From an uncultured Clostridia bacterium (lineage in GTDB: Bacteria; Bacillota; Clostridia; Lachnospirales; Anaerotignaceae), in NCBI GenBank assembly GCA_910587195.1, contig CAJUKL010000007.1, forward strand, positions 51,768-67,357: a stretch of DNA of 15,590 nucleotides, in the 5' to 3' direction. Of the stretch, positions 13,462 through 15,590 are shown piece by piece. The position numbers and the translations under genes were made by a program. The notes under the pieces were generated by a model that was not told where the DNA came from, did not search any database, and was given only the letters and a program-made list of their open reading frames with translations. Positions within the stretch are counted from its first letter, which is position 1. The number at the start of each line of letters is the position of its first letter.

Positions 13462-14379
13462 ATGATAATTGATAATTTAATTGAAAAAATAAAACAAACC
13501 AATAACCCTACTGTTGTTGGACTAGACCCACGTTTAGATTATATTCCCAATTGTATCAAACAAAATGCTTATGAAAAATTAGGCAAAACACCCTCTGGTG
13601 CAATGGAAGCTTTTTGGCAGTTTAATAAGGCAATTATTGACGCTACTTATGATTTGATACCCGCAGTAAAACCTCAAATTGCAATGTATGAACAATTTGG
13701 AGTGGAAGGAATTGCCTGCTATATTAAAACCATTGCTTATGCTAAAGAAATGGGTTTACTCGTTATTGGTGATATTAAAAGAAGTGACATTGCTTCTACT
13801 GCTGAAGCCTATGCAAATGGTCATATTGGAAAAGTAAAAATTGAAGAAAATCAGTTCGAAATTTATAGAGAGGATTTTGTAACGTTAAATCCCTATCTGG
13901 GCTGGGATTCCATAGAACCTTATTTGCAACATTGCAAAGATTTTCAAAAAGGTTTGTTTATATTAGTAAAAACTTCTAACCCTAATAGCGGACAGTTGCA
14001 GGATTTGAAAGTAAATGGCGTGAAGCTCTATGAAAGAGTCGGCGAATTGACAGAGGATTGGGGTACTCCTTTCCAGGGAAAATATGGTTATTCTTCGATT
14101 GGTGCGGTGGTAGGAGCAACCCATGCAAAACAAGCAGAGGATTTAAGAAAAAAATTGCCACATACCTTTTTTTTGGTGCCCGGATATGGTGCACAGGGTG
14201 CAACAGCAGAAGATTTATCTGTTTGCTTTGATAAAGAAGGACTTGGTGCAATCGTTAATTCTTCTCGTGGCATTATTGCAGCTTATAAAAATAAAAAATA
14301 TGCTGATTTTTCTGACTTTGCACAGGCATCTCGTCAAGCTGTCATTGATATGCGTGATGACTTAAATTGTGTACGATAA
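13462..14379 (+). CDS. pyrF: Orotidine 5'-phosphate decarboxylase (type 2)
   Basis: PyrF decarboxylates OMP to UMP, the last step of de novo pyrimidine synthesis. At 305 aa it matches the longer type 2 subfamily rather than the roughly 240-aa type 1. VVGLDPRLDYIP is at 18-29, and the catalytic DIKRSDI at 104-110 supplies D104, K106 and D109. PYLGWDS is at 144-150, with a late VPGYGAQGAT phosphate-binding segment and IVNSSRGI. The SD is GGAGG 6 nt before ATG 13462. pyrK follows 13 nt after the stop. A preceding pyrR or pyrB and a following pyrD are not in the window. Confidence 0.95.
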   Translation: MIIDNLIEKIKQTNNPTVVGLDPRLDYIPNCIKQNAYEKLGKTPSGAMEAFWQFNKAIIDATYDLIPAVKPQIAMYEQFGVEGIACYIKTIAYAKEMGLLVIGDIKRSDIASTAEAYANGHIGKVKIEENQFEIYREDFVTLNPYLGWDSIEPYLQHCKDFQKGLFILVKTSNPNSGQLQDLKVNGVKLYERVGELTEDWGTPFQGKYGYSSIGAVVGATHAKQAEDLRKKLPHTFFLVPGYGAQGATAEDLSVCFDKEGLGAIVNSSRGIIAAYKNKKYADFSDFAQASRQAVIDMRDDLNCVR

Positions 14380-14392
14380 AAAAGGAGAAAAT

Positions 14393-15160
14393 ATGAAAAA
14401 AATAGAACAAGCAAAAATATTGAAAAATGAACGCTATGCAGAACAAATTTATGAGATGGTACTTTTTGCACCAGAAGTTACAGCATTGGCAAAAGCAGGA
14501 CAATTTATTAATATATACACTGGAAAAGGTGAAATGTTATTACCTCGTCCCATTAGTTTATGCGAAGTTGATAAAAAAGAAGGTACCCTTCGCTTACTAT
14601 ATCAGACAGTTGGCAAAGGAACAAAATATTTTTCTAGCCTTGCAAAAGGAAACAGCTTAAAAATTTTAGGCGCTTTAGGAAATGGTTTTTCTATTCAGCC
14701 GGAACATCAACAACATATTTTAATCGGGGGCGGAATTGGTGTACCTCCTATGCTAGAATTGGCAAAAACATTAAAAGGAGATATTTCTGTTTTTATTGGT
14801 GCTAAATCAACACCAATTTTAGTAGAGGATTTTAAAAAATTAGGTGCAAATGTATTTGTGGCTACTGATAATGGTAGTGTTGGCTTTCATGGTACAGTGT
14901 TAGATGTCTTACAACAAAAACAGCCCAAAGCAGACATGATATATGCTTGTGGCCCTAAAATGATGTTAAAAGCGGTATCTACATGGGCAGAAAAAAATCA
15001 GATGCCTGTGCAAGTTTCTATGGAGGAAAGAATGGCTTGCGGAATTGGTGCTTGTGTAGGCTGTGCCATTCCCATAAAAAAAGGAAATGATTGGCAAAAC
15101 TTAAAGGTTTGTAAGGATGGTCCTGTCTTTTGGGGCAAGGATATTATATGGGAAGAATAA
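14393..15160 (+). CDS. pyrK: Dihydroorotate dehydrogenase B electron transfer subunit PyrK
   Basis: PyrK carries FAD and a [2Fe-2S] cluster and passes electrons from dihydroorotate dehydrogenase B (PyrD) to NAD+. The 255-aa protein has an FAD-binding barrel with RPISL (52-56), an NAD-binding part with GGGIGVPPM (112-120) and YACGPKMM (184-191), and the cluster Cys C216, C221, C224 and C240. ATG 14393 follows AAGGAG by 5 nt; an in-frame GTG at 14369 overlaps pyrF and lacks an SD. Its usual partner pyrD is not next; a small unknown gene overlaps its end instead. Confidence 0.95.
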   Translation: MKKIEQAKILKNERYAEQIYEMVLFAPEVTALAKAGQFINIYTGKGEMLLPRPISLCEVDKKEGTLRLLYQTVGKGTKYFSSLAKGNSLKILGALGNGFSIQPEHQQHILIGGGIGVPPMLELAKTLKGDISVFIGAKSTPILVEDFKKLGANVFVATDNGSVGFHGTVLDVLQQKQPKADMIYACGPKMMLKAVSTWAEKNQMPVQVSMEERMACGIGACVGCAIPIKKGNDWQNLKVCKDGPVFWGKDIIWEE

Positions 15161-15465
15161 AAAGTATTGCATTACTCCAAAAGGGAAAACAAATTGGTTT
15201 TGAAGAAATCAGGGAAAAAAATAATGTAAAAATTTATTTTTGTGTTGCTGTGCAAAAATGGGAAGGAAAATATAAAATTTATCAAATGGAATTAGAAGAA
15301 GATAAATTTTCTTTGTTCTTTGAAGGCTTGGCAGAAGAAACAGAAAAAATCATACAAGTGGATACCATAGAAAAAGTATTACACTATTTTGATAAAGTAT
15401 TACACATAGATATTGAAAAATTACATCCTTTAAAAGGACAAAAAATATTTTATCCAGAATTTTAG
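15148..15465 (+). CDS. Small hypothetical protein coupled to pyrK
   Basis: I do not recognise this protein of 105 aa. It is rich in Lys, Glu, Ile and Phe, soluble in appearance, with no signal peptide, membrane segment or Cys motif. By eye it alternates beta strands (KIYFCVAVQKW, YKIYQMELEE) with amphipathic helices (EETEKIIQVDTIEKVLHYFDKVL). The start ATG 15148 lies inside pyrK with AAGG 7 nt upstream; the 13-nt overlap suggests translational coupling. A strong terminator follows its stop, so it closes this operon segment. Confidence 0.65.
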   Translation: MGRIKSIALLQKGKQIGFEEIREKNNVKIYFCVAVQKWEGKYKIYQMELEEDKFSLFFEGLAEETEKIIQVDTIEKVLHYFDKVLHIDIEKLHPLKGQKIFYPEF

Positions 15466-15476
15466 AAAATAGAAAT

Positions 15477-15511
15477 CCCTTTTTGAAATGGACATCAAAA
15501 AGGGGTTTTTT
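15477..15511 (+). terminator. Intrinsic terminator of the pyrF-pyrK transcript
   Basis: A perfect 10-bp stem, CCCTTTTTGA (15477-15486) with TCAAAAAGGG (15495-15504), has an 8-nt loop and is followed by G and six T (15506-15511). It lies 12 nt after the stop of the small downstream gene. Confidence 0.85.
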
Positions 15512-15519
15512 ATAAAAGA

Positions 15520-15590
15520 GTGACATACTCCCACTGCCTATGCTAACGCATAGAGGTGGGGGCTTCTCGTTCGATAGTACCAATGTACTA
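15520..15590 (-). mobile_element. Probable end of an IS200/IS605-family (TnpB-type) element, cut by the window edge
   Basis: On the minus strand the sequence reads GAGAAGCCCCCACC, then a hairpin, then GTGGGAGTATGTCAC. The hairpin (15530-15560) has arms CCCAC/GTGGG and CTATGC/GCATAG with a TAAC loop. This pattern of agaagcccccac, subterminal hairpin and gtggg...tcac is typical of the right ends of clostridial IS200/IS605 elements, which also form the 3' part of the TnpB guide RNA. The element would extend beyond 15590 with its terminus near 15520. Left versus right end cannot be settled here, and it could be a solitary remnant. Confidence 0.55.

Overview
The window looks like a low-GC (about one third G+C by eye), endospore-forming member of the Clostridia. 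It carries sigma-K, the complete spoIIA operon (spoIIAA-spoIIAB-sigF), the mltG-trmR-trhP gene order known from Bacillus subtilis (yrrL-yrrM-yrrN/yrrO), and part of a pyrimidine operon. A protein very like the beta-alanyl-CoA:ammonia lyase of Clostridium (Anaerotignum) propionicum points towards an amino-acid-fermenting anaerobe of the Anaerotignum/Lachnospirales type. The taxonomic placement is inference.

Layout. 1-551: an upstream terminator, a repeat copy and the mltG promoter. 552-3948 (+): mltG (peptidoglycan lytic transglycosylase), trmR (tRNA wobble-uridine O-methyltransferase) and a U32 peptidase-family trhP; the last two should together make 5-methoxyuridine at tRNA position 34. 3991-4656 (-): sigK, uninterrupted, with a sigma-E-like promoter. 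4657-5459: no gene; an inverted repeat copy and an AT-rich leader. 5460-11406 (+): a LuxR-type regulator, then a diamine-type class III aminotransferase, a CoA-acylating aldehyde dehydrogenase, a hotdog-fold beta-aminoacyl-CoA ammonia lyase and an NhaC-family transporter. 11476-13003 (-): sigF, spoIIAB, spoIIAA. 13462-15465 (+): pyrF, pyrK and a small coupled unknown gene. 15520-15590: apparently one end of an IS200/IS605-type element running off the window.

The most interesting gene set is 6369-11406. Read as a pathway, it fits 1,3-diaminopropane -> 3-aminopropanal -> beta-alanyl-CoA -> acryloyl-CoA + NH4+, feeding the acrylate route to propionate, with the NhaC-type protein as transporter and the LuxR-type protein as regulator. 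The individual enzyme families are known; the assembled route is my inference.

The second notable signal is a dispersed intergenic repeat of about 170-270 bp, present in at least five copies. All five copies lie just upstream of a gene and share its orientation. They share a set of hairpins whose stems are kept while loops differ and some pairs covary, plus a long-range closing helix, so this is a structured element rather than simple AT-rich spacer.
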